From: Streptomyces roseoverticillatus
GTDB lineage: Bacteria > Actinomycetota > Actinomycetes > Streptomycetales > Streptomycetaceae
DNA length: 64,000 bases
Assembly: GCF_000719265.1 (NCBI RefSeq)
Contig: NZ_JOFL01000002.1
Location: forward strand, 1 to 64,000
Direction of reading: 5' to 3'
Part shown: positions 27,279 through 34,812 of the stretch, piece after piece
Numbering within the stretch: position 1 is the stretch's first letter
How the letters are laid out: each line of letters begins with the position of its first letter
Position numbers and translations under genes: made by a program
Notes under the pieces: generated by a model
What the model saw: the letters and a program-made list of their open reading frames with translations, nothing else
Told to the model about the DNA's origin: nothing
Databases searched by the model: none

Positions 27279-28960
27279 GACTCCGCCCCCAGCGCCTCCC
27301 GCACCTGCCCCACCGTGAGCCACGGCTGCGGCGCCAGCACCTTGGCGACCTGGGGGGCGAAGGCCGGGGACGAGACGACCACTTCCGCCGTCGGGCCGTC
27401 CGCGACGACCTCGCCGTCGGCGATGACGACGACCCGGTGGGCCAGCTCCGCGGCGAGTTCCACGTCGTGCGTCGCCAGGACGATCGCGTGCCCCTCGGCG
27501 GCGAGGCCGCGCAGGATCTCCACCAGGCGGTGCTTGGCCGCGTAGTCGAGGCCGCGGGTCGGCTCGTCGAGGAGGATCAGCGGCGGGCGCGCCGTCAGCA
27601 CCACGGCGAGGGCGAGCGCGAGGCGCTGGCCCTCTGACAGGTCCCGCGGGTGCGTCGTGCCGGGAACGTCCGGCAGGAGCCCGGAGACCAGCGCGCGGCA
27701 GGTGCCCGGCGCGGCGCCCGCGTCGCCGTCGGCCGCCGTGCACTCGGCCGCGACCGTGTCCGCGTACAGCAGGTCGCGCGGCTCCTGCGGTACGAGGCCG
27801 GCGTGGCGCAGCAGTTCCGCCGGGGACGTGCTGTGCGGGGCGGTGCCGCCGACGCGGACGGAGCCCGCGGCGGGCTTGTGCATGCCGACGAGCGTGCGCA
27901 GGAGGGTCGACTTGCCGGCGCCGTTGCGGCCCATCAGGGCGAGCGTCTCGCCGGGACGCACCGACAGGTTCACGTCGCGCAGCGCTATGAGCCGGTCGTG
28001 CCGGACGGCGAGGCCGGTCACGGCGGCCGCGGGGGCCGGGCCGCTCTCCGCCGCGCGGCGGGCGGCTTTGCGCAGGAAACCGGTGCGGCGCGGGGCGCCG
28101 GCCGCGGGCGGCGCCTGCGGCTCCGGCGCGGCGGGCGGGGCCGGCGGCGTAAGCCGCTCCCGCAGCGGTGCCGCCCGGCGGCGGGCGTCCCGTACGGACA
28201 GCGGGACCGGCGACCAGCCGGCCAGGCGCCCCAGGTCGACCACGGGCGGACGGACCGGCGACACCGCCATGACCTCGGCCGGCTCGCCCACGACGGGGGC
28301 CTCCCCGGGGCCGGGCAGCAGAATGACGCGGTCCGCGTACTGCACGACCCGCTCCAGCCGGTGCTCGGCCATCAGGACCGTCGTGCCCAGGTCGTGGACC
28401 AGCCGCTGCAGGACGGCGAGCACCTCCTCGGCCGCGCCCGGGTCCAGGGCGGACGTCGGCTCGTCGAGGACCAGCACCGCGGGGTGCGTCGTCAGCACCG
28501 AGCCGATCGCCACGCGCTGCTGCTGCCCGCCGGAGAGCGTGGCGATGGGGCGGTCGCGGAGGGTCGCCAGACCCAGCAGGTCCAGGGTCTCCTCGACGCG
28601 GCGCCGCATGGTGTGCGGGGCGATGCCGAGGGACTCCATGCCGTACGCGAGCTCGTCCTCGACGGTGTCCGTGACGAAGTGCGCGAGCGGGTCCTGGCCC
28701 ACGGTGCCGACGACGTCCGCGAGTTCGCGCGGCTTGTGGGTACGGGTGTCGCGGCCCGCCACGGTGACGCGGCCGTGCAGGGTGCCGCCGGTGAAGTGCG
28801 GGACGAGGCCGCTGACGGTGCCGAGGAGGGTGGACTTGCCGACGCCGGACGGGCCTACGAGGAGGCAGAGTTCGCCTTCGGGGACGGTGAGGTCCACGCC
28901 TCGGAGCGAGGGCGCCTCGGTGTCGTCGTACGTGACGGACACGTTCTCGAAGCGGATCAC
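27275..28960 (-). CDS. ECF transporter ATPase, two fused ABC domains
   Basis: 561 residues with GTG start overlapping the ECF-T stop. Domain A1 (1-230): Walker A GPSGVGKSTLL, Q-loop VGTVGQD, signature LSGGQQQRVAIG, Walker B VLVLDEPTSALDP, His switch EHRLE. Domain A2 (325-545): GRNGAGKSTLLR, LSEGQRLALALA, LILLDEPTRGLD, ATHDVE. A Pro/Ala-rich linker of about 80 residues joins them. It energises the ECF module with the T component (28957-30417) and S component (26301-27278). Both sites look catalytically competent. Confidence 0.93.
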   Translation of the reverse strand: MIRFENVSVTYDDTEAPSLRGVDLTVPEGELCLLVGPSGVGKSTLLGTVSGLVPHFTGGTLHGRVTVAGRDTRTHKPRELADVVGTVGQDPLAHFVTDTVEDELAYGMESLGIAPHTMRRRVEETLDLLGLATLRDRPIATLSGGQQQRVAIGSVLTTHPAVLVLDEPTSALDPGAAEEVLAVLQRLVHDLGTTVLMAEHRLERVVQYADRVILLPGPGEAPVVGEPAEVMAVSPVRPPVVDLGRLAGWSPVPLSVRDARRRAAPLRERLTPPAPPAAPEPQAPPAAGAPRRTGFLRKAARRAAESGPAPAAAVTGLAVRHDRLIALRDVNLSVRPGETLALMGRNGAGKSTLLRTLVGMHKPAAGSVRVGGTAPHSTSPAELLRHAGLVPQEPRDLLYADTVAAECTAADGDAGAAPGTCRALVSGLLPDVPGTTHPRDLSEGQRLALALAVVLTARPPLILLDEPTRGLDYAAKHRLVEILRGLAAEGHAIVLATHDVELAAELAHRVVVIADGEVVADGPTAEVVVSSPAFAPQVAKVLAPQPWLTVGQVREALGAES

Positions 28961-30417
28961 TGGGGCTCCTCGGGTGTGGGGGTCTCGGCGGGTCCGGCAC
29001 CGCCGGGCAGTCCGGTGGGGGTTGCGCGCCGTCGCGGCGGAGAGAGATGCCCCGGTCCCACTTTTTCACCGTCTTCCGGGGCTGTGCCGTTTCCCGGGGC
29101 TGCGGGCCGGACCCCGGGGGGTGGGGTGGCGGCGGCTGCGCTTCGGGCTCTGGGGGGCCGGGGGCAAGCCCCCGGATCCGGGAAGGGGCGGGGCTGGGGA
29201 GAACCCTCCGCCGCGGCGGTGCCCGGCCCCCACCGGCCGGTCCGGCGGTGCCCGGCAGCCTCATGCTCAGCGGCTCGCCGGGAGCGGCTTGCGCCCGCCG
29301 GGGCGACGAACGCAGGCAGCAGTCCCACCAGGATCGACGCCGCCGGCCACACCGGCAGCCGCGGTGCCGTCAGCGGTACCGCCGGCGGGTGCAGTACGCC
29401 CGGCGCGTAGGCGTTCGCCCAGATCATCAGGGCCGCGACGGCCACGCCGGAGCCCGACACGAGCCACGCGCGCACGCCCCACCGGTCGGGCCGGTAGCGC
29501 GTACGCACGGAGCGGCGGCCGCCCAGCCACAGGCCCGCCAGGGCCGCGGCCAGGCCGGCGAGGAGCACGGGCAGCCCGTACCCCGCTCCCTGATCGGCGA
29601 GCAGCCCGTACGTGCCGGCGCAGACGCCCATGAGGCCGCCCAGCGTCAGCGCGCTCGTCGTGCGGCGCACCGCGGGTGGCACCTCGGCCGTACGGCCGTA
29701 GCCGCGCGCGTCCATCGAGGCGGCCAGCGCGACGGACCGCTCCAGGGCGCCCTCCAGCACCGGCAGTCCCACCTGGAGCAGGGCCGTGAGGCCGCGGTCG
29801 GGGCGGCCGCGCAGGCGGCGGGCCGCGCGCAGCCGCTGGACGTCGGCGACGAGGTTCGGCGCGAACGTCATGGCGACGACGACCGCGACACCCGCCTCGT
29901 ACAGCGCGCCCGGCAGGGACTTCAGCAGCCGCGCCGGGTTGGCGAGCGCGTTCGCCGCGCCCACGCACACCAGCAGCGTGGCCAGCTTCATGCCGTCGGC
30001 CAGGGCGAAGACCAGCCCCTCGGCCGTCACCCGGCCGCCGATCCGCACCCCTCGCGCCCAGTCCGGGAGCGGGACTTCCGGGAGGGTGACGAGGGTGTGC
30101 GTGCCCGGGATGGGGGAGCCCAGCACGACCGCGAAGACGAGCCGGATGCCGATCACGGCCAGGCCGAGCTTGAGGAACGCCCCGTACGAGCGGGCCCACG
30201 GCGCGTCCGTGCGCCGCGCGGCCACGACGTAGCCGGCGACGGCGACGAGCAGGCCGAGCAGCAGGACGTTCGTGGTGCGCGAGGCGGCCGTGGCCAGGCC
30301 CAGCGCCCACACCCACCAGGCGCCCGCGTGCAGGGCGGAGGCGCGTGCGGTGAGCGGCGCGCCTCCGGCACTCGCCCCGCCCTCGGCGCGCTGCGGCTTC
30401 TTCTTCCTGTCGCTCAT
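28957..30417 (-). CDS. ECF transporter T component (EcfT) with anomalous C-terminal extension
   Basis: 486 residues; ATG 30417 overlaps the previous stop (ATGA). The transmembrane core (about residues 25-375) carries the EcfT coupling motif SMDARGYGRTAEV and the preceding LLQVGLPVLEGALERSVALA. From about residue 385 to the end the protein is a Pro/Gly/Arg-rich, apparently disordered tail (about 105 residues). This tail is encoded by a GC-rich block containing two inverted copies of the window's dispersed repeat (28991-29275). EcfT proteins usually end shortly after the last helix, so the tail looks acquired. The stop still overlaps the ATPase start, preserving coupling. Confidence 0.88.
   Translation of the reverse strand: MSDRKKKPQRAEGGASAGGAPLTARASALHAGAWWVWALGLATAASRTTNVLLLGLLVAVAGYVVAARRTDAPWARSYGAFLKLGLAVIGIRLVFAVVLGSPIPGTHTLVTLPEVPLPDWARGVRIGGRVTAEGLVFALADGMKLATLLVCVGAANALANPARLLKSLPGALYEAGVAVVVAMTFAPNLVADVQRLRAARRLRGRPDRGLTALLQVGLPVLEGALERSVALAASMDARGYGRTAEVPPAVRRTTSALTLGGLMGVCAGTYGLLADQGAGYGLPVLLAGLAAALAGLWLGGRRSVRTRYRPDRWGVRAWLVSGSGVAVAALMIWANAYAPGVLHPPAVPLTAPRLPVWPAASILVGLLPAFVAPAGASRSRRAAEHEAAGHRRTGRWGPGTAAAEGSPQPRPFPDPGACPRPPRARSAAAATPPPGVRPAAPGNGTAPEDGEKVGPGHLSPPRRRATPTGLPGGAGPAETPTPEEPQ
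28991..29275. repeat. Inverted pair of dispersed repeat copies inside ecfT
   Basis: The plus-oriented copy reads GTCCGGCACCGCCGG (about 28991-29005), then GGGGGTTGCGCGCCGTCGCG (29018-29037). A minus-oriented copy ends GGTCCGGCGGTGCCCGG (about 29249-29265). Between them is GC-rich DNA. The whole block is read through in frame by the EcfT gene. Confidence 0.7.
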
Positions 30418-31130
30418 CCGCGGCGTCGGCGGGCCTGCCAGAAGGCCGCGGCGCCGAGGACGACCACGGCGGCGACGCCGCCGATCAGGCCGGCCGACGG
30501 GACGCCGTCGCCCTCGTCGCCGCTGCCGGCGGCCGGCTTCGGCGTGGCGCTCTCCGCCCCCTTCTTCTGGCCGCTCACCTGCTCGCCGCAGCCCGCCCGC
30601 GGGTAGCCGGCGATGGCGCACAGCAGGGCGGAGGAGTCGTAGCGCAGCGGCTTCGCGACCGCGGCCAGCGCCTCGCCCGCGGTCGCGTCCTCGCCCACCT
30701 GGGCGCAGGCCGAGCGGGCCGCGGGCGGCGTCTCGCCGCCGGGGGCGTCGGCGGGCGTGCCGAAGTCGAGGACGACGGCGACGCGCTTCGCCCCGTCCTT
30801 GGCGGGCGTGCTGTCGCAGACGGCCCCGAAGCCGGCGGCGGAGCGCGGCTTCGCGGCGTCGGAGGAGTCCGCGCTGACGGCGAACCGGAACCCGATCACG
30901 TCCCCGTCGCCGGGCCGCGCCGTGCCCGGCCCCTGCGTCGCGTACGCCCACTGGCCGCCGGAGCCCTGCCAGAACGACCAGTACCGGTAGCCGGCGGCCT
31001 GCGCCGGGGCGGTGCCGAGCAGCGCGAGGAGCACGGCGACCAGCGCGGCGACCGCGCCGCCGCGCATCCCGCCGCCGGGCGTCCGGGCGGCTCGCGCCCC
31101 GGCAGGTCGCATTCCGGCAGCTCGCGTCAC
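30414..31130 (-). CDS. SCO2322-type exported, membrane-anchored protein of the B12 operon
   Basis: 238 residues; GTG 31130 overlaps the upstream stop. Signal peptide (MRGGAVAALVAVLLALLGTAPAQA), then YRYWSFWQGSGGQWAYATQGP, a beta-rich domain of about 130 residues with four Cys (FGAVCDS, ARSACAQ, LLCAIAGYPRAGCGE), a low-complexity stalk, and a C-terminal transmembrane helix (LIGGVAAVVVLGAAAFW) with ARRRRG. It corresponds to proteins named SCO2322 family. By position and topology it may form the beta-type lid domain that partners the alpha/alpha-barrel protein in ligand capture; that is a hypothesis. Confidence 0.82.
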   Translation of the reverse strand: MTRAAGMRPAGARAARTPGGGMRGGAVAALVAVLLALLGTAPAQAAGYRYWSFWQGSGGQWAYATQGPGTARPGDGDVIGFRFAVSADSSDAAKPRSAAGFGAVCDSTPAKDGAKRVAVVLDFGTPADAPGGETPPAARSACAQVGEDATAGEALAAVAKPLRYDSSALLCAIAGYPRAGCGEQVSGQKKGAESATPKPAAGSGDEGDGVPSAGLIGGVAAVVVLGAAAFWQARRRRG

Positions 31131-32404
31131 AGCTGCTGCTTCTTCTTGCGGCCGCTGATCAGGAAGCCGATGCCGGCACCGAAGGCCAGGCCGACGCCGA
31201 CGATCCACCACACGTTGACGGTGACGCCGTCGCCCTTCTCGTCCTTCTTCGACTCGTCGGAGCCCGTGGGCTTCTTCTCCGGCGCCGGACCCGTCGCGTT
31301 CAGCTGCTCCACGAGGTCCGTGCCCGCGAAGCTGTACGGGTTGCCGCCCGCGGCGCGCGTGGCGAGGATCAGCTTGGCGAGCCGGCCGGGCTGGCCCTTG
31401 GCCCACTCGGCGGTGCCGCTCTCCTTGGACTGCAGCCACTTCAGGGTCTTCTCGGCGGCGGCGCGGTGGCCGCCCGCGGCGAGGGCGAGGGCGGCGTCGG
31501 CCGTGTTGCCCTGGTCGGGCTTGGCGGGGGCGCCGGGCATGGACGGCAGCAGGTAGCCGCCGTTCTTGTCCATGGCGGCCACGAGGTAGCCGTCCACGGC
31601 CTCGGCGGCCGCGGCGGCGTCCTTCGGCTTAGCCTTCTCGCCCTCCGCGTCGCCCGGGCACTCCAGCGCCTTGACGGGCTGGTCGGCGCCTTCCTTCAGG
31701 GGCTCGACAACGAAGCCCTTGCCGCGCGTGGCGAGCGCGGCGGCGGCGCTGGCGAGGTTGTCGGCGCGCAGCCCCTTGTCGTCCTTCAGGTACGCGAACG
31801 CGCCGCGCTCGCCCTCCTTCGCGTCGCAGCCGAGCTGGAAGGCCAGCAGCGTCTCGACGGGGTTCTTGCCGTCCTTGGCCGCGGCCTTGGCCGGGTCCTG
31901 GCCGGCCGCCGCGAACGCGCCGAGGGCGATGGAGGTGGAGTTGGCGTCGGTGGGGCTGCCGGCCTGGTAGCCCCAGCCGCCGTCGTCGTTCTGGTGGGCC
32001 TTGAGCCAGTCCAGGCCCTTCTTGACCGCGTCCGCGCGCCCGCCGGCGGCCGCGAGGCCCTGCACGGCCGCCGCGGTGGCGTCCGTGAACTCGTCCTTCT
32101 TCGGGTCGCACGCCTTGCTCGTGTCCGCGCGGTAGCCGGGGAAGCCGCCGTCCTCGCACTGCTGGCCCGCGAGCCAGTCGACCGCCGGCTTGGCCGGGAT
32201 GAGGCTCACGGAGCTCTGCGCCATCAGGGCCAGGGACTGCCGGAAGACACCGTCGAACTTCGGGTCGGCCGTGCCGTACAGCCCCGGCGCCGGGGACGGT
32301 GAGCCGTCGGCGAAGGCGGCGGGGGCCGCGGCCGCGCCCAGGACGGCGGCGGTGGCCAGGGCCGCGGCGCCGCGGCGCGCGTGGACGGCGAGGGAGGGGG
32401 CCAT
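31127..32404 (-). CDS. Exported alpha/alpha-barrel (prenyltransferase-repeat) protein, intrinsic-factor-like
   Basis: 425 residues; ATG 32404 with GAGAGG. Signal peptide (residues 1-32, ending AAFA). The mature protein consists of repeated helical hairpins with the QxxDGGF-type turn of squalene cyclase/prenyltransferase toroids: VDWLAGQQCEDGGFPGY, LDWLKAHQNDDGGWGYQ, LLAFQLGCDAKEGERGAFAY, VDGYLVAAMDKNGGYLLP, LKWLQSKESGTAEW. No cyclase DxDD motif is present. A C-terminal transmembrane helix (VWWIVGVGLAFGAGIGFLI) and GRKKKQQL anchor it to the membrane. The same barrel fold forms the alpha domain of intrinsic factor and transcobalamin, and the gene lies directly behind a cobalamin riboswitch, so a B12-capture role is proposed. 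Confidence 0.85.
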   Translation of the reverse strand: MAPSLAVHARRGAAALATAAVLGAAAAPAAFADGSPSPAPGLYGTADPKFDGVFRQSLALMAQSSVSLIPAKPAVDWLAGQQCEDGGFPGYRADTSKACDPKKDEFTDATAAAVQGLAAAGGRADAVKKGLDWLKAHQNDDGGWGYQAGSPTDANSTSIALGAFAAAGQDPAKAAAKDGKNPVETLLAFQLGCDAKEGERGAFAYLKDDKGLRADNLASAAAALATRGKGFVVEPLKEGADQPVKALECPGDAEGEKAKPKDAAAAAEAVDGYLVAAMDKNGGYLLPSMPGAPAKPDQGNTADAALALAAGGHRAAAEKTLKWLQSKESGTAEWAKGQPGRLAKLILATRAAGGNPYSFAGTDLVEQLNATGPAPEKKPTGSDESKKDEKGDGVTVNVWWIVGVGLAFGAGIGFLISGRKKKQQL

Positions 32405-32474
32405 GGGGTCGAGCCTCTCGGTGGGTGTCACTGCGGGGGCGGGGGCAGGGCCGGCTGACGGGGTCCGCGGCCGC

Positions 32475-32705
32475 GCACGGCCGCCTCCTCGCGCGCTGCG
32501 CGCGGTGGCACCGGGCTCGGCTCCGCATACCTCGGCGGTGCCGGTGGACCGGGCGGCACCGCCAGGCGGCACGACCGGTTCCGGAAGCCTGCCGCCTGGA
32601 CCGGGTGGTCCGGCTCGTACGGCCGCCGGGCGGCGGACCGTAGTCACGGTTGCGGGTCAGCGCCGGATTTGCACCGGCTTCCCCCGTTCCGAGGCGGGAT
32701 GAAGT
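32475..32705 (-). ncRNA. Cobalamin riboswitch
   Basis: Read on the minus strand, the core at about 32641-32685 is unmistakable: GGGAAGCCGGTGCAAATCCG, then GCGCTGACCCGCAACCGTGA (B12 box and its partners). Peripheral stems follow towards 32480, including AGGCGGCAGGCTTCCGG. It precedes the exported barrel gene by about 70 nt and controls the five-gene ECF operon (31-26 kb). B12 binding is expected to repress expression. No B12 biosynthesis gene is in the window, which favours a transport role for the operon. Confidence 0.93.
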
Positions 32706-32877
32706 TGTCACGGACACTTTAACCGGACGGTCTGAAGATCAACTGTCGCCGTGGTCACGCCGTACGACGGCTGCGGCCCGTTGCCTGCCGGCGGGCGAGC
32801 TGCTAACTGTCTGATGCAGCGTCAGTTCCGCAGGCATGGCGCGCAAGGCTCCGCAGAAGCGCGGGAGGCATCCGGAC

Positions 32878-34449
32878 ATGAACCAGGACACGCCCCAGAG
32901 CACCCCCCAAGGCACCCCCCTGAGCACGCCTCAGGGCACCCCCCTGAGCACGCCCCAGGGCGCGACCCACAGCACCAACGGGCTGATCGAGCACAGCCGG
33001 CTCTTCATCGGCGGCGCCATGGCCGACCCGGCCGGCCGCGCCGTCATCGACGTCGTGTCGCCGCACACCGAGGAGGTCATCGGCCGCGTCCCGCACGCCT
33101 CGCGCGAGGACGTCGACCGGGCCGTCGCCGCGGCCCGCACGGCCTTCGATTCCGGCGTCTGGGCCGACCGGCCCCTCGCCGAGCGCATCGACGTCGTCAC
33201 CCGCATCAAGGGCGGCATCGCCGCCCGGCACGAGGAGATCGCCCGGCTCGTCTCCGCCCAGAACGGCTCCCCCTACTCCTGGAGCGTCCTCGCCCAGGCC
33301 CTCGGCGCGATGATGGTGTGGGACTGCGCCGTCGCCGTCGCCCGCGGCCTGCCCTACGAGGAGCGGCGGGCCGGAGCCCTCGGCCCGCTGCTCGTGCGGC
33401 GAGAGCCCGTCGGCGTCGTCGCGGCCGTCGTGCCGTGGAACGTCCCGCAGCTCGTGACGGCGGCCAAGCTCGCGCCCGCGCTGCTGACGGGCTGCTCGGT
33501 GGTGCTCAAGCCCTCGCCGGAGACGCCGCTCGACTCGTACCTCCTGGCGGAGATCGTCACGGAGGCGGGCCTGCCGGAGGGCGTCCTGTCGATCCTGCCC
33601 GCGGAACGGGAGGTCGGCGAGTACCTCGTCGGGCACCCCGGCGTCGACAAGGTGGCCTTCACCGGCTCGGTCGCGGCGGGCAAGCGCGTCATGGAGGTCG
33701 CGGCGCGCCACCTGACCCGCGTCACCCTGGAGCTCGGCGGCAAGTCCGCGGCGATCGTCCTGCCGGACGCCGACCTGGAGGCGGCCGTCGCCGGCATCGT
33801 CCCCGCGGCCTGGATGAACAACGGCCAGTCGTGCGTCGCCCAGACCCGCATCCTCGCCCCCCGCACCCACTACGCCGAGCTCGCCGAGCGCTTCGCGGCC
33901 GCCGCCTCCGCCCTCGTCGTCGGCGACCCCCTCGACCCCGCCACCCAGGTCGGCCCGCTCGTCGCCGAACGGCAGCGCCGCCGGTCCCTGGAGTACATCG
34001 CGCTCGGGCAGCGCGAGGGCGCCAAGGTGCTGGCCGGCGGCGGCCGCCCGGCGGACCTCGACAAGGGCTGGTACGTCGAGCCCACCCTCTTCGGCGACGT
34101 CTCCAACGACATGCGCATCGCCCGCGAGGAGATCTTCGGCCCGGTCATCTGCCTGCTGCCCTACGACACCGAGGAGGAGGCCGTGCGCATCGCCGACGAC
34201 TCCGACTACGGGCTCTCCGGCAGCGTCTGGACCCGCGACGCCGAACGCGGCATCGAGGTCGCCCGGCGGGTGCGCACCGGCACGTACTCGGTCAACACCT
34301 TCGGCCTCGACATGTTCGGCCCCTTCGGCGGCTACAAGAACTCCGGCCTGGGGCGGGAGTTCGGCCCGGAGGGCTTCGCCGAGTACCTGGAGCACAAGAC
34401 GATCCACCTGCCCGCGGAGTACGGGGATCCCGCCGGGGGAGAGGCGTGA
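32878..34449 (+). CDS. Aldehyde dehydrogenase
   Basis: 523 residues from ATG 32878 (GGGAGG nine bases upstream). A peculiar N-terminus contains STPQGTPL repeated about three times (24-bp tandem DNA repeat) before the ALDH domain begins near residue 45. The domain has PWNVP (substrate/NAD), the NAD loop FTGSVAAGKRV, catalytic Glu in LELGGKSA and Cys in MNNGQSCVAQTR, EEIFGPVICLLPY and FGPFGGYKNSGLGREFG near the end. It is translationally coupled (GTGA) to a P450-type ferredoxin. It may oxidise the aldehyde intermediate of steroid side-chain oxidation, but no KstR operator is visible upstream, so that link is only contextual. Confidence 0.92.
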   Translation: MNQDTPQSTPQGTPLSTPQGTPLSTPQGATHSTNGLIEHSRLFIGGAMADPAGRAVIDVVSPHTEEVIGRVPHASREDVDRAVAAARTAFDSGVWADRPLAERIDVVTRIKGGIAARHEEIARLVSAQNGSPYSWSVLAQALGAMMVWDCAVAVARGLPYEERRAGALGPLLVRREPVGVVAAVVPWNVPQLVTAAKLAPALLTGCSVVLKPSPETPLDSYLLAEIVTEAGLPEGVLSILPAEREVGEYLVGHPGVDKVAFTGSVAAGKRVMEVAARHLTRVTLELGGKSAAIVLPDADLEAAVAGIVPAAWMNNGQSCVAQTRILAPRTHYAELAERFAAAASALVVGDPLDPATQVGPLVAERQRRRSLEYIALGQREGAKVLAGGGRPADLDKGWYVEPTLFGDVSNDMRIAREEIFGPVICLLPYDTEEEAVRIADDSDYGLSGSVWTRDAERGIEVARRVRTGTYSVNTFGLDMFGPFGGYKNSGLGREFGPEGFAEYLEHKTIHLPAEYGDPAGGEA

Positions 34450-34688
34450 CGGCGGTGAGCGAGCGCTGGCGCGTGCGGGTCGACCGGGGGCTGTGCGTGG
34501 GCTCGGGGATGTGCGCCGGGAGCGCGCCCGGGGTGTTCGCGCTCGACGCGGGCCGCCGCTCCCGGCCCCTCGCGGAGGAGACGGAACCCTCGGAAGAGGT
34601 GCTCGCGGCCGCGGAGACCTGCCCCGTGGAGGCGATCACGATCAGCCGGCCGGACACGGGGGAGAAGGTGTTTCCTCCCGACGAGTGA
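34446..34688 (+). CDS. 3Fe-4S ferredoxin (P450 redox partner type)
   Basis: 80 residues; GTG overlaps the aldehyde dehydrogenase stop. Single-cluster ferredoxin: RVDRGLCVGSGMCAGSAPGVFALD and ETCPVEAITI give C-x5-C ... CP, with one expected cluster Cys missing as in [3Fe-4S] ferredoxins of Streptomyces P450 systems. It has no ferredoxin reductase neighbour. It could supply electrons to the CYP125-like P450 at 18.7 kb. Confidence 0.92.
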   Translation: MTAVSERWRVRVDRGLCVGSGMCAGSAPGVFALDAGRRSRPLAEETEPSEEVLAAAETCPVEAITISRPDTGEKVFPPDE

Positions 34689-34812
34689 AACCCCTTCGTA
34701 CGCACGGACGTTGTTACTCATGCGTTCCGCACAGGTGCTTGATGACACATGTGACTGGCCGGGCCTCTCACCGCGTGGAAATCTCTAGGCAACGCAGCCG
34801 AGGGGGGAAGCG

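Noticed and set aside
32700..32878. Possible KstR operator upstream of the aldehyde dehydrogenase
   Set aside because: Only partial AAC/GTT elements (for example AACTG-N13-CAGTT) were found; none fits TNNAACNNGTTNNA.
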